A DNA stretch of 64,000 nt from UBA11986 sp031402435. GTDB taxonomy: Bacteria > Bacteroidota > Ignavibacteria > UBA10030 > UBA6906. The notes under the pieces are model-generated. The model made no database searches and was not told the origin of the DNA. It worked only from the letters and a program-made list of their open reading frames with translations. Both the position numbers and the translations under genes were made by a program. The stretch covers positions 1 to 64,000 of the forward strand of contig JANNSJ010000069.1 of assembly GCA_031402435.1 (NCBI GenBank), written 5' to 3'. Within the stretch, counting starts at the first letter, position 1. Each line of letters starts with the position of its first letter. This document shows positions 27,809 through 37,068 of the stretch, piece by piece.

Positions 27809-29206
27809 ATGGATGTTCGCAAGGAGAGAGTTGTATTGTTTGTTGTTGACCTTTTGTGCTTCTCCCTTTCTTGGTTGCTCTATTTTTTTGTGAGGGTTCG
27901 GAGTGGATGGATCAACTTGGCCATGGAGCCAGAATTCTGGATACCGATGGTTACAATTTCCGCTTTTTGGTCTCTACTATTTCTAATGGTGGGGCTTTAT
28001 CGCTCTTGGTATGCCTCATCAAGGTTTGACGAACTCACTTTGCTGTTTAAGACAATTACACTCGGTTGTTTGTTCCTCTTCTTTGCAGTGTTTGTTGATG
28101 ACCAGGGACAGCATAATGTGCAGACAAGTTCCCGCTTGCTCATTGCAATTTACTGTACAGTATTGATTGTCTGTACATCGACAGGGCGCTTGGCGATACG
28201 AAGCGTGCAGCGAAGGATGTTGATCGCTGGCATTGGGGCTCGCAATACACTCATTGTCGGCAGTTCGAAGAAGGTACGTGAGCTATTCGAGGAAGTCGTG
28301 AAATATCCGGCACTCGGTTATCGCATTGTTGGGTGCGTCAGTGTAGGAGATAAAACAGCGGCGTCAACAACCAAGGAGCCCAGAGTCATTGGCAAGCTTG
28401 ATGATTTGCATGCATTGATCCCGCAACACAACATCCGGGAAATACTCATTGCGCTCGATTCATCTGATCATGATAGGCTGCTTGACATCATGGCCAAAAG
28501 CAACTCCCACAAGGTTGGCATGAAAATTATGCCCGATCTCTATGACATTATCAGCGGACAGGCGCGCACGAATGCGATCTACGGTTTCCCGTTGATTGAG
28601 ATCAGTCCGCAGTTGATGACTCCATGGGAGGAGAGCGTCAAACGCATATTGGATGTCGTTGTCTCTTTTGCAATCCTGATTCTTGGCCTGCCTGTTTGGG
28701 CATTGATTGGCGCCACCGTTAAGCTGGAATCTCCAGGACCGGTGCTGTACAAGCAAGAGCGCGTCGGCAAGGATGGGGAACGTTTCAACATGATCAAGTT
28801 TCGGTCGATGCGTGAGGATGCGGAGAAGGCCGGCCCACAATGGGCGCACAAGAAAGACCCTCGGGTTACGCGCGTGGGGAAGTGGCTGCGGAAGCTCCAT
28901 CTTGATGAAGTTCCGCAATTCATTAACGTGCTTAGTGGCCATATGAGTCTTGTTGGTCCACGGCCTGAGCGACCTGTATTTGTTGAGAGTCTTTCCAAGG
29001 AAATCCCCTTGTATACGCGACGCTTGAAAGTGCGTCCCGGAATTACGGGATGGGCTCAGGTGAAGCATCGGTATGATGAAACAATTGATGACGTGAGAAA
29101 GAAGGTGCAGTACGATCTGTACTACATCGAGAATATGTCGTTGCGTATGGATATGAAAATCCTGTTCAACACGGCGCTGCATATGTTGCTCGGCAGAGGA
29201 CGTTGA
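27809..29206 (+). CDS. Undecaprenyl-phosphate sugar-phosphate transferase (initiating enzyme)
   Basis: This is the probable initiating enzyme, loading the first sugar-1-phosphate onto the lipid carrier. The 465-residue polyisoprenyl-phosphate hexose-1-phosphate transferase (WbaP/EpsE type) has four or five N-terminal helices and then a CoA_binding_3-like Rossmann domain (RNTLIVGSSKKVRELFEEV). The C-terminal catalytic domain has KRILDVVVSF, GPVLYKQERVGKDG, FRSMREDAE, RKLHLDEVPQ and SLVGPRPERP. All conserved acidic and basic residues of the catalytic domain are present, unlike in the fusion at 31086. Confidence 0.92.
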   Translation: MDVRKERVVLFVVDLLCFSLSWLLYFFVRVRSGWINLAMEPEFWIPMVTISAFWSLLFLMVGLYRSWYASSRFDELTLLFKTITLGCLFLFFAVFVDDQGQHNVQTSSRLLIAIYCTVLIVCTSTGRLAIRSVQRRMLIAGIGARNTLIVGSSKKVRELFEEVVKYPALGYRIVGCVSVGDKTAASTTKEPRVIGKLDDLHALIPQHNIREILIALDSSDHDRLLDIMAKSNSHKVGMKIMPDLYDIISGQARTNAIYGFPLIEISPQLMTPWEESVKRILDVVVSFAILILGLPVWALIGATVKLESPGPVLYKQERVGKDGERFNMIKFRSMREDAEKAGPQWAHKKDPRVTRVGKWLRKLHLDEVPQFINVLSGHMSLVGPRPERPVFVESLSKEIPLYTRRLKVRPGITGWAQVKHRYDETIDDVRKKVQYDLYYIENMSLRMDMKILFNTALHMLLGRGR

Positions 29207-29248
29207 ACCATACTGCTTTGTTCCTGTGAGAATAACAAAGGTGATTCT

Positions 29249-30355
29249 ATGAAGCTCCAGATGGTGGATGTTGTCGGGCAATATCAGAAGATCAAACCTG
29301 AAGTGGATGCAGCTGTGCATCGGATTATGGACTCCGGGCAGTTCATCCTTGGCAAAGAAGTGGGTGAACTTGAGTGCCAGATTGCGGGCTATCTGGGGGC
29401 GAAGTATGCCGTCGGATGCGCATCGGGAACGGATGCGCTTCAGATTGCGATGATGGCGCTTGGTATTGGTGCCGGCGATGAAGTGATCACAACGCCATTC
29501 ACCTTTGTAGCAACAACGGAGACGATCGTCCTGCTTGGGGCAAAGCCAGTGTATGTCGACATCGATCCAAAAACATACAACATTGATCCGGCCAGAATCG
29601 AATCTGCCATTACGCCGAAAACCAAAGCCATCATTCCCGTCCATCTCTATGGGCAGTCCGCTGATATGGATCCCATCATGGAGATTGCACGGAAGCATAA
29701 CTTGCGTGTTGTAGAGGACGCGGCACAGGGAATTGGTGCATCGTACAAGGGGAAGAGAGTCTGTACTTTCGGCGACATATCGTGCGTCAGTTTTTTCCCA
29801 AGCAAGAACCTCGGAGCGTTTGGCGATGCCGGCATGGTGGTGTGTGATGATTCGGGGCTCTACGAAAAACTTCGCATGATTATCATGCACGGCTCAAAGG
29901 TGAAATATCATCATGAAATTCTCGGCGTCAACAGCAGACTCGATACGATACAAGCAGCAATTCTGCTTGTCAAGATGCGGCATCTGGAGAATTGGAACAT
30001 TGCGCGCAGAAAGTTTGCCTCGCGCTACGATGCGTTGCTGGCGGGAACTCCCGTGACGGTGCCATTTGTCTCCCCGGCATGCACCCACATTTTCCACCAA
30101 TATACGGTTCGAGGCCCAAAGAGAGACGCACTCGTCGGATATCTCAAGGAGAAGGGGATCCCGCACGCTGTCTATTACCCGATTCCTCTTCACATGCAAA
30201 AGGCATTCATGGTGGCAGGGAACAGAAAGGGAGATTTTCCGATTACCGAACAGGCGTGTGACGAAGTCCTTTCCCTTCCCATGCACACAGAATTGACGGA
30301 AGAGCAACAAGTGTATATCGCAGAAAGCATCAGAAATTTTTACACATTGCACTGA
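29249..30355 (+). CDS. DegT/DnrJ/EryC1/StrS family sugar aminotransferase
   Basis: This is a PLP-dependent aminotransferase of 368 residues that acts on nucleotide-linked 3- or 4-keto sugars. The PLP Lys is Lys186 in FFPSKNLGAFGDAGM. CASGTDALQIAMMALGIGAGDEV binds the cofactor phosphate, and VEDAAQGIGA holds the ring-stacking segment. Together with RfbB and the RmlC-like cupin it could make a dTDP-amino-6-deoxysugar; that pathway is inference. Confidence 0.92.
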   Translation: MKLQMVDVVGQYQKIKPEVDAAVHRIMDSGQFILGKEVGELECQIAGYLGAKYAVGCASGTDALQIAMMALGIGAGDEVITTPFTFVATTETIVLLGAKPVYVDIDPKTYNIDPARIESAITPKTKAIIPVHLYGQSADMDPIMEIARKHNLRVVEDAAQGIGASYKGKRVCTFGDISCVSFFPSKNLGAFGDAGMVVCDDSGLYEKLRMIIMHGSKVKYHHEILGVNSRLDTIQAAILLVKMRHLENWNIARRKFASRYDALLAGTPVTVPFVSPACTHIFHQYTVRGPKRDALVGYLKEKGIPHAVYYPIPLHMQKAFMVAGNRKGDFPITEQACDEVLSLPMHTELTEEQQVYIAESIRNFYTLH

Positions 30356-30362
30356 GGCAGGG

Positions 30363-31079
30363 ATGTCCAAATCACTCATCATCATACCGACATACAACGA
30401 AGCTGAGAATATTCCGCGGCTCCTTCCTGCAGTGTTGAGCCAGGCCCCCAACGTTGATGTGCTCGTTGTGGATGATAATTCTCCGGATGGCACAGCAGGG
30501 CTTGTGCGTGATATGATGAGTGCGGATTCACGTATCCATCTTCTCGAACGCCCCGGGAAGATGGGGCTGGGTACTGCGTATGTCAAAGGGTTCAAGTTCG
30601 CAATCGAGCACGGATATGACTTTATTTTTGAGATGGATGCGGACTTCTCCCATAGTCCGAAAGAGATTCCGAATTTCTTGAAGAAGATTCAGGAATGCGA
30701 CCTTGTTTTGGGCTCCCGGTATATTCACGGAGTCCGGGTCCTGAACTGGCCAATGCGCAGGCTGCTCCTGAGTTTCTCGGCTAACGTATACACGCAGATC
30801 ATTACGGGCATTCCTGTTCGCGATGCAACCGGCGGCTTCAAGTGTTTCCGTCGAGCTGTCCTTGAAGCGATTGATCTTGACAGGGTGAAATCGAACGGTT
30901 ACGCGTTCCAAATTGAAATGAGCTTCAAAGTCTGGAAGAAAGGTTTCCGCATTGCCGAAATTCCCATCATCTTCCTGGACCGGCGTTCCGGTGTATCCAA
31001 GATGTCCCGAAAGATTGTCTACGAGGCAATCTTTATGTTGTGGACATTGAGGCTCCGCAGTCTATTTAATCTTCTCTAA
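30363..31079 (+). CDS. Polyprenol-phosphate mannosyl/glucosyl synthase-like GT2
   Basis: This 238-residue soluble GT2 enzyme resembles dolichol-phosphate-mannose synthase. It has LIIIPTYNEAENIPRLLPAV at the N-terminus, VVDDNSPDGTAGLV, the DXD-like FEMDADFSH and RYIHGVRVLNWPMRR. There is no C-terminal membrane segment, as in the catalytic half of bacterial Ppm1. It probably makes a lipid-phosphate sugar donor, either for polysaccharide decoration or protein glycosylation. Confidence 0.87.
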   Translation: MSKSLIIIPTYNEAENIPRLLPAVLSQAPNVDVLVVDDNSPDGTAGLVRDMMSADSRIHLLERPGKMGLGTAYVKGFKFAIEHGYDFIFEMDADFSHSPKEIPNFLKKIQECDLVLGSRYIHGVRVLNWPMRRLLLSFSANVYTQIITGIPVRDATGGFKCFRRAVLEAIDLDRVKSNGYAFQIEMSFKVWKKGFRIAEIPIIFLDRRSGVSKMSRKIVYEAIFMLWTLRLRSLFNLL

Positions 31080-31085
31080 GGCGGC

Positions 31086-33092
31086 ATGGACCTTTCGGTC
31101 ATTATCGTCAATTACAATGTCCGGCAATTCCTGGAGAACACCCTTACGTCTCTTTTGCGTGCGATGGAGGGAGTCGTGGGGGAAGTGTTTGTCGTTGACA
31201 ATGCATCCGATGATGGTAGTGTGGAAATGGTGAAGACGAAGTTTCCACGGGTGTGTCTGATTCAGAACAGGGAAAATGTCGGGTTTGCACGGGCAAATAA
31301 CCTTGCATTGAAACGTGCGACCGGAAAACACCTGCTCTTGATAAACCCTGACACGATTGTACAGGAAGATACAATCAAGGTGATGCTGAAGTTCTTCCGG
31401 GAAACTCATGATGCCGGACTTGCGGGATGCAAGATTCTCAACCCGGACGGAACGTTTCAGCTCCCTTGTCGCCGGAGTTTTCCCACACCGTGGGTTGCCT
31501 TTACTAAGATTTTCGGCCTCAGCGGCCTGTTTCCAAAATCCAAACTCTTCGGCAAGTACAATCTTACATACCTGAGTCCGGACGAAACCTATGATGTGGA
31601 TGCGGTGAGCGGCTCCTTCATGATGATTACACGCAATGCATACGAACGTGTCGGTGGATTGGATGAGACGTTCTTTATGTATGGCGAAGACCTGGACTGG
31701 TGCTATCGGATTGCGCAGTCAGGATTCAAAGTGTACTACGTGCATTCAACACAGATTATTCACTTCAAAGGGGAAAGCACGCGTCGCAGCGATCTCGACG
31801 AGATCAGAATGTTCTACAGCGCGATGCAACTCTTCGTCGAAAAGCACTTCGGCACGTCCTTCATCGTCGAGCTGTTTCTGACTGCGGGAATTCTTTTCCG
31901 CGCTGGCATGGCTTTTCTTGCCAAGGCGAGTCGTCCGCTGTTACTGGCGCTTCTGGATTTTCTACTTGTCGACGTTGCATTGCTTTCCGCAGAGTACATT
32001 TATCGAGGACATCTCTTTGCGTTCCCATCGTATGCGTATCCAACGATTCATATCGTTCCCGCCGCCATTGTTGTGCTTTCGATGTATCTTGCCGGAATCT
32101 ATACAACAGCCAAACCCTCTCCGTCACGAGCGTTCACTTCCGTTCTGACAAGCTATATCATTGTCTCTGCCATCGTTTTTTTTGCAAAGGAATTTGCATT
32201 CAGCCGGGCTGTCGTCATTATTGCCGGATGCATCAGCCTTGTCTTGTTGCCCGGATGGAGACTCGCAGCCAGATCGCTGTCTACCCGCCGTACGGGGAGG
32301 GGAAGCCTTTTCGGCACTAGGACGCTGATTGTGGGCACGGGGGTTTCTGCACAGGAGGTTCTTCGCAAACTCCGAACGCGCATGGACGGAGGGTATGATG
32401 TGTTGGGTTTCATCGCGATGAACAGGCGGCAAATTGGAGAAAAGATCGCCGGGATTGAAGTGCTCGGCTCACTCGACAACGTTGGCAAAGTGATCAGTGA
32501 GAGGAAGATTGGTGAAGTAATTTTTTCAACGGACGGGATTTCATACGCCGATATTCTATCAGTGATTGCCCGTAGCAACGACCGTAGTGTGAACTATCGT
32601 CTTGTTCCCAACAGCCTCGAGGCCATCGTTGGCAAAACACGGATCGATGAATTGGATACGCTCCCGCTTGTGGAGATTGAGTATAATCTTCGCAAGCCCG
32701 GGAACCGCATTCTGAAACGTACTTTTGATCTTGTCTGTTCACTTGTGTTGTTTGTGACTGTATTTCCCGTTACATGGACTTGGAAGTCGATTGTGCCATC
32801 GTCCCGGTTCGGTGTCCTCGGTACGAGAATACTCTTGCTTCCTCGGGTTTTTTCAGGTAGAATCAGTCTTGTAGGACGGCCTCTTTCGGATACCGACGAT
32901 GTGGACGGGCAGGATAGCAGCCGTTCGTATCTGGGGCCGAAAGGCCTTACCGGTCTTGTGCAAGTCAACCTGCACAAGGGGCTTGATGCCGACGAAGTTG
33001 AGAGGTACAAGCTCTACTATGCAAAGAACTACACCATCGGGTTGGATTTGCAAATCATCCTGAAGTCGCTCCTCAACCTCTTGAAGAACTAA
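31086..33092 (+). CDS. GT2 fused to a degenerate sugar-phosphate transferase
   Basis: This is a 668-residue two-part protein. Residues 1 to about 270 are a complete GT2 domain (LSVIIVNYNVRQFLENTL, VDNASDDGSVEM, INPDTIV, FMYGEDLDWCYRI). Four or so membrane helices follow (about 275-400). Next come a CoA_binding_3-like Rossmann segment (GTRTLIVGTGVSAQEVLRKL) and a shortened C-terminal transferase remnant (KRTFDLVCSLVLF, ISLVGRPLSD, GLTGLVQVNLHKG). The remnant lacks the donor/lipid site elements present in the intact paralogue at 27809 (the GPVLYKQERVG and KFRSM regions), so that half is probably not catalytic. The stop is followed directly by accA. Confidence 0.85.
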   Translation: MDLSVIIVNYNVRQFLENTLTSLLRAMEGVVGEVFVVDNASDDGSVEMVKTKFPRVCLIQNRENVGFARANNLALKRATGKHLLLINPDTIVQEDTIKVMLKFFRETHDAGLAGCKILNPDGTFQLPCRRSFPTPWVAFTKIFGLSGLFPKSKLFGKYNLTYLSPDETYDVDAVSGSFMMITRNAYERVGGLDETFFMYGEDLDWCYRIAQSGFKVYYVHSTQIIHFKGESTRRSDLDEIRMFYSAMQLFVEKHFGTSFIVELFLTAGILFRAGMAFLAKASRPLLLALLDFLLVDVALLSAEYIYRGHLFAFPSYAYPTIHIVPAAIVVLSMYLAGIYTTAKPSPSRAFTSVLTSYIIVSAIVFFAKEFAFSRAVVIIAGCISLVLLPGWRLAARSLSTRRTGRGSLFGTRTLIVGTGVSAQEVLRKLRTRMDGGYDVLGFIAMNRRQIGEKIAGIEVLGSLDNVGKVISERKIGEVIFSTDGISYADILSVIARSNDRSVNYRLVPNSLEAIVGKTRIDELDTLPLVEIEYNLRKPGNRILKRTFDLVCSLVLFVTVFPVTWTWKSIVPSSRFGVLGTRILLLPRVFSGRISLVGRPLSDTDDVDGQDSSRSYLGPKGLTGLVQVNLHKGLDADEVERYKLYYAKNYTIGLDLQIILKSLLNLLKN

Positions 33093-33104
33093 CGGACATC
33101 GCCA

Positions 33105-34055
33105 ATGGCGAAAGCAATATTGGATTTTGAAAAGCCGATTGTCGAGCTCGAACAAAAACTGGAAGAGCTGAAGAAGTACGCGGATAATCCGTCAATTGCC
33201 GAAGAAGTAGGGAAGATAGAAAAACGGATGGTGGATCTGCAAAGGAGTGTCTACTCGGGGTTAACACGATGGCAGAAAGTACAACTTGCCCGTCATCCCG
33301 ACCGGCCGTATACGCTTGACTATATCAGTTCCATCACGACCGATTTCTTCGAGCTCCACGGCGACCGGAACGTTCACGATGACAAAGCGATGGTCGGTGG
33401 TTTTGCGCGTCTTGGCAACAATACGGTGATGTTCATCGGGCATCAGAAGGGGAGGGACACAAAGTCGAATCTGTACCGGAACTTCGGCATGCCGAACCCG
33501 GAAGGATACCGCAAGGCCCTGCGCTTGATGAAGCTTGCGGAGAAATTCAAGAAACCGGTCATCACGCTGATTGACACACCGGGAGCGTTTCCGGGACTTG
33601 AAGCAGAGGAACGGGGTCAGGCGGAGGCCATCGCACGCAACCTGCTCGAGATGGCGCGGCTGCGCGTACCGATTGTCGTTGTCATTATTGGTGAAGGCGC
33701 GTCCGGCGGGGCACTTGGCATTGGTGTGGGAGATAGGATTCTCATGTTGGAAAATACCTGGTACTCGGTGATTTCACCCGAGTCGTGCTCAAGCATCCTG
33801 TGGCGGAGTTGGGATTACAAGGAACAGGCAGCTGAAGCGTTGCAACTTACCGCTCCGGATCTCATCAAACAGAAGATCGTCGATGCAATCGTTCCTGAAC
33901 CGCTTGGTGGCGCCCACCGCAACCCCGAGCAGATGGCACAGATTCTCAAAGAAACACTCATTGACGAACTCAAAGCACTTTCAAAAATAAAGACTGACAA
34001 ATTAGTCGAACGACGGATCGAGAAGTTTTCCAAAATGGGTGATTGGGCAGGATAA
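33105..34055 (+). CDS. accA: Acetyl-CoA carboxylase carboxyltransferase subunit alpha
   Basis: AccA is the partner of AccD in carboxyltransferase. The 316-residue protein opens with the usual helical segment (DFEKPIVELEQKLEELKKY). The core motifs RPYTLDYI, FVELHGDR-like FFELHGDRNVHDD, IDTPGAFPGLEAEERGQ, GEGASGGALGIGVGD and SPESCSSILWR all match. It is only 12 bases after the last exopolysaccharide gene. Confidence 0.96.
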   Translation: MAKAILDFEKPIVELEQKLEELKKYADNPSIAEEVGKIEKRMVDLQRSVYSGLTRWQKVQLARHPDRPYTLDYISSITTDFFELHGDRNVHDDKAMVGGFARLGNNTVMFIGHQKGRDTKSNLYRNFGMPNPEGYRKALRLMKLAEKFKKPVITLIDTPGAFPGLEAEERGQAEAIARNLLEMARLRVPIVVVIIGEGASGGALGIGVGDRILMLENTWYSVISPESCSSILWRSWDYKEQAAEALQLTAPDLIKQKIVDAIVPEPLGGAHRNPEQMAQILKETLIDELKALSKIKTDKLVERRIEKFSKMGDWAG

Positions 34056-34057
34056 TA

Positions 34058-34474
34058 ATGATCAAACAAGCGACGCCAATTCGTATTCGCTACGCTGATA
34101 CAGATCAGATGAAGTTTGTCTACTACGGCAAGTTCTTCGAATACTTTGAGCAAGGCCGATCCGATTTGTTGAGGGCGATTGGACTTCCCTACACGGAGAT
34201 TGAATCGATGGGCTTGATCCTTCCGGTGATTGAGGCGCACGCAACCTACAAGCAATCGGCGCGGTATGATGATCTCATCAATGTGATCACGTATATGAGA
34301 GAAACGCCTGTGGCGAAAGTGCGCATTGATTACGAAGTATTCCGCGATGGAGAAGCCGAATTACTTGCCGAGGGATACACTATTCATAGTTTTGTCAATG
34401 CAGCAACCGGACGACCTACACGGGCGCCTGCGCAATTTCTCGAAGCCTTGGAATCGTTCATGAACAACAAATAG
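34058..34474 (+). CDS. Acyl-CoA thioesterase (YbgC/FadM-like hotdog)
   Basis: This 138-residue single-hotdog protein has the segment RYADTDQMKFVYYGKFFEYFEQGR; the second Asp (residue 16) matches the catalytic Asp of the 4-hydroxybenzoyl-CoA thioesterase group. It hydrolyses acyl-CoA or acyl-ACP thioesters; the true substrate is unknown. ATG 34058 lies two bases after the accA stop, suggesting a link with lipid metabolism. A longer TTG-started frame would overlap accA and is less likely. Confidence 0.87.
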   Translation: MIKQATPIRIRYADTDQMKFVYYGKFFEYFEQGRSDLLRAIGLPYTEIESMGLILPVIEAHATYKQSARYDDLINVITYMRETPVAKVRIDYEVFRDGEAELLAEGYTIHSFVNAATGRPTRAPAQFLEALESFMNNK

Positions 34475-34483
34475 AAGACCATC

Positions 34484-34642
34484 ATGCTGAAAAAAGAATT
34501 GTTGGACATCCTTTGCTGTCCGAAGTGCAAGGGCGATCTGGATTACAAGCCTGATGAGAATACGCTCACCTGCAAGAAGTGCAGCAAAGTGTATCAGGTG
34601 AAGAATGATATCCCCATCATGCTGGTGGATGATGCCAAGTGA
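34484..34642 (+). CDS. Trm112-family zinc-ribbon protein (52 aa)
   Basis: This very short gene encodes a 52-residue protein, MLKKELLDILCCPKCKGDL at the start, with CPKC and CKKC forming a zinc ribbon (Cys13, Cys16, Cys30, Cys33 by my count) and the closing YQVKNDIPIMLVDDA. That pattern is the Trm112/YcaR family; in eukaryotes Trm112 activates methyltransferases, while the bacterial role is less clear. It lies 9 bases after the thioesterase, and its stop falls inside the start of nadC (11-base overlap). Confidence 0.88.
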   Translation: MLKKELLDILCCPKCKGDLDYKPDENTLTCKKCSKVYQVKNDIPIMLVDDAK

Positions 34643-35501
34643 CGTACTGAACGACAGCCGCATCAGTCGTTTGGTGGAACTCGCGCTTATGGAGGACATC
34701 GGCCTCGGCGATATCACCACCGATGCGATTATCCCGGAAGCGAGTCTTGGGAAGGGCGAATTCCTCTGCAAACAGGCGGGCGTTGTGGCTGGATTGGAAG
34801 TTGCCTCGCTTGTGTTCCGTTACTGCGACCATAGTGTCACCCTTGTTCCGGCAATTGCCGATGGTGGTACTGCTCAAGCAGGCCAGGTGATTGCCATGAT
34901 TGATGGAGATGCCCGGAGTTTGCTGCGGGGAGAGAGAACAGCACTCAATTTTCTTCAACGCATGAGCGGCATTGCAACGCTCACAAAATGCTACGTGGAT
35001 GCGGTTGTTGGTACCAATGCCAGAATCACAGACACTCGAAAAACAGTACCGGGTTTGCGTGTGCTCGACAAATGGGCCGTGCATCTCGGTGGTGGAGTGA
35101 ATCATCGGTTCGGTCTTGATGATATGGTGCTTATCAAAGATAACCATATCGTTGCAGCAGGCGGGCTCCGGAAAGCTGTGAAGCGCTGTGTTGCGTTTCT
35201 CGCGGCAGAAGCCCTTGATGTTCCCATCGAAGTCGAGACCAGGAATATCACCGAGGTTCAAGAAGCGCTTGAGTGTGAAGGCATCTCACGTATCATGCTG
35301 GATAACTTCACTACTGTGGAAATGAAGAAAGCTGTTGAATTGATCGCCCATCGAATCGAAGTGGAGGCCTCCGGTGGTATCACGCTTGAGACTGTCCGCT
35401 CGGTTGCAGAAACAGGTGTCGATTTTATTTCTATCGGTGCGTTGACACATTCGGTGAACGCTCTCGATATCTCCCTCGAACTCACGCAGACGCAAGGCTA
35501 A
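34632..35501 (+). CDS. nadC: Quinolinate phosphoribosyltransferase
   Basis: NadC converts quinolinate and PRPP to nicotinate mononucleotide in de novo NAD synthesis. About 289 residues carry the family marks: ALMEDIGLGDITTDAIIP, RTALNFLQRMSGIAT, DTRKTVPGLRVLDKWAV, GGGVNHRFGLDDMVLIKDNH and EASGGITLETV. In-frame ATGs at 34605, 34629 and 34632 exist; the later pair minimises overlap with the Trm112 gene. nadA and nadB are not in the window. Confidence 0.95.
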   Translation: MPSDVLNDSRISRLVELALMEDIGLGDITTDAIIPEASLGKGEFLCKQAGVVAGLEVASLVFRYCDHSVTLVPAIADGGTAQAGQVIAMIDGDARSLLRGERTALNFLQRMSGIATLTKCYVDAVVGTNARITDTRKTVPGLRVLDKWAVHLGGGVNHRFGLDDMVLIKDNHIVAAGGLRKAVKRCVAFLAAEALDVPIEVETRNITEVQEALECEGISRIMLDNFTTVEMKKAVELIAHRIEVEASGGITLETVRSVAETGVDFISIGALTHSVNALDISLELTQTQG

Positions 35502-35522
35502 CTCTCCGGCTCCCTCACGCAT

Positions 35523-37034
35523 ATGTTCGACAAGATCAAGCGCCTGGGCACGGACACCGCAATCTACGGTGTGAGCACGATTGTTGGCCGCTTTCTCACC
35601 TACATCCTCACTCCCATTTACGCCAATGTTCTTTCCTCTGCGGATGTCGGCATCGTTGCGACCGTTTTCTCCTATATCGCTTTTCTGAACGTCCTCTTCG
35701 GCTATGGCATGGAGAGCGCTTTCTTGAAGTACCGTTCAGCGTTGGAGGTGGGCAATGAAAAGCAGAATTTCACCGTCCCGTTCCTGTCCCTCACAATCAG
35801 TTCATTGGTCTTTGCCGCTCTCATGGTGTGGCAGCGAAGCTCCCTCGCCCATCTTGCCGGCGATCCGGCAACGTATGCACCTCTCGTATTTTATGCTGCT
35901 GCAATTGTTTGTCTCGATACGATCAGTATTATCCCCTTCGCTTCGCTACGACTTGCAAGGAAGGCAAAGCGTTTCGCTTCAATTAGAATAGCGAGCATCG
36001 TGGTGAATGTTGTGTGCAATGTGCTGCTGTTGATTGTCTATCGGATGGGAATCGAGGGAATCTTCTACAGTAATATCATTTCATCAGCGCTTACTCTTGT
36101 GTTATTATTGCCTACTATTCTTTCCAATCTCACTTCGAAATGGAACGGCAAACTGTACGAGGCATTGCTCCGGTTTGGCCTTCCCTATATTCCTGCAGGG
36201 ATTGCCACAATGATGATTCAAGTCATCGACCGGCCTATCCTGCTCGCGCTCACTGATAAATCCACGGTTGGCATTTACCAGGCGAACTACCGTCTCGGCA
36301 TCTTTATGATGCTGGTAGTCTCGATGTTCGATTTCGCGTGGAGGCCATTTTTCTTTACGCACGCGAAGGATCCTGATGCCAAACAACTCTTTGCCCGCGT
36401 GCTGACGTATTTCGTGCTGCTCATGTCCGGAGTGTTTCTGGTGCTGAGTTTCTTTCTTGAGAACATTGTGAGGCTTCCTGTGTTCTGGGGACACTCGCTC
36501 CTCCCGCCGGAGTATTGGCCCGGCATGACCATCGTTCCCGTCGTGTTGCTCGGCTATATGTTCCTCGGTGTCTCAAACAATGTTGTCGCAGGCATCTACA
36601 TTGAGAAGAAGACGTCGCATCTTCCGATCAATACATTTATCGGGGCAGCCATCAATGTTGTGGCGAACTTCATGCTGATTCCTGTTCTTGGTATTATGGG
36701 CGCGGCGCTGGCGACTCTGTTCAGTTATGCGGCGATGGCGATTGCATTGTTTGTTGTCGTGCAGCGCTTCTATCCCATCAAGTATGAATTCAACAGAGTA
36801 GCCAAGATTGTTGTTGCAGGTGTAGCTGTGTTTTGTTTGTACTACTTTGTCAGGCCGGAGAGTTTTGAGATCGTATGGAAAAGTGGATTACTTCTTCTGT
36901 TCGGACTGCTGATGTACTGGATGAAGTTCTTTGAACAATCCGAGTTGAACGTGATTGCCCGATCATTGACGAGGCGTCGTGCCCAGGAGCCACCGCCAAC
37001 GTCCATCGACGATGGATTCTCAGACCCAAAATGA
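35523..37034 (+). CDS. Polysaccharide flippase-family membrane protein (second copy)
   Basis: This 503-residue MOP-superfamily protein has about 14 helices and the N-terminal pattern DTAIYGVSTIVGRFLTYILTPIYANVLSSADVG. It is distinct in sequence from the flippase at 23136 and is separated from the polysaccharide locus by accA-nadC. It could export another lipid-linked glycan, such as an O-antigen or peptidoglycan precursor; the substrate cannot be told. Confidence 0.87.
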   Translation: MFDKIKRLGTDTAIYGVSTIVGRFLTYILTPIYANVLSSADVGIVATVFSYIAFLNVLFGYGMESAFLKYRSALEVGNEKQNFTVPFLSLTISSLVFAALMVWQRSSLAHLAGDPATYAPLVFYAAAIVCLDTISIIPFASLRLARKAKRFASIRIASIVVNVVCNVLLLIVYRMGIEGIFYSNIISSALTLVLLLPTILSNLTSKWNGKLYEALLRFGLPYIPAGIATMMIQVIDRPILLALTDKSTVGIYQANYRLGIFMMLVVSMFDFAWRPFFFTHAKDPDAKQLFARVLTYFVLLMSGVFLVLSFFLENIVRLPVFWGHSLLPPEYWPGMTIVPVVLLGYMFLGVSNNVVAGIYIEKKTSHLPINTFIGAAINVVANFMLIPVLGIMGAALATLFSYAAMAIALFVVVQRFYPIKYEFNRVAKIVVAGVAVFCLYYFVRPESFEIVWKSGLLLLFGLLMYWMKFFEQSELNVIARSLTRRRAQEPPPTSIDDGFSDPK

Positions 37035-37068
37035 GTACGTTATGTGAGAATATGACGAAGGAGTGTGT

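Noticed and set aside
28460..29890. 476-codon open frame on the minus strand
   Set aside because: It is antisense to the well-supported sugar-phosphate transferase and aminotransferase genes, and its translation has the low-complexity Arg/His/Ile character of a shadow frame, with no motif.
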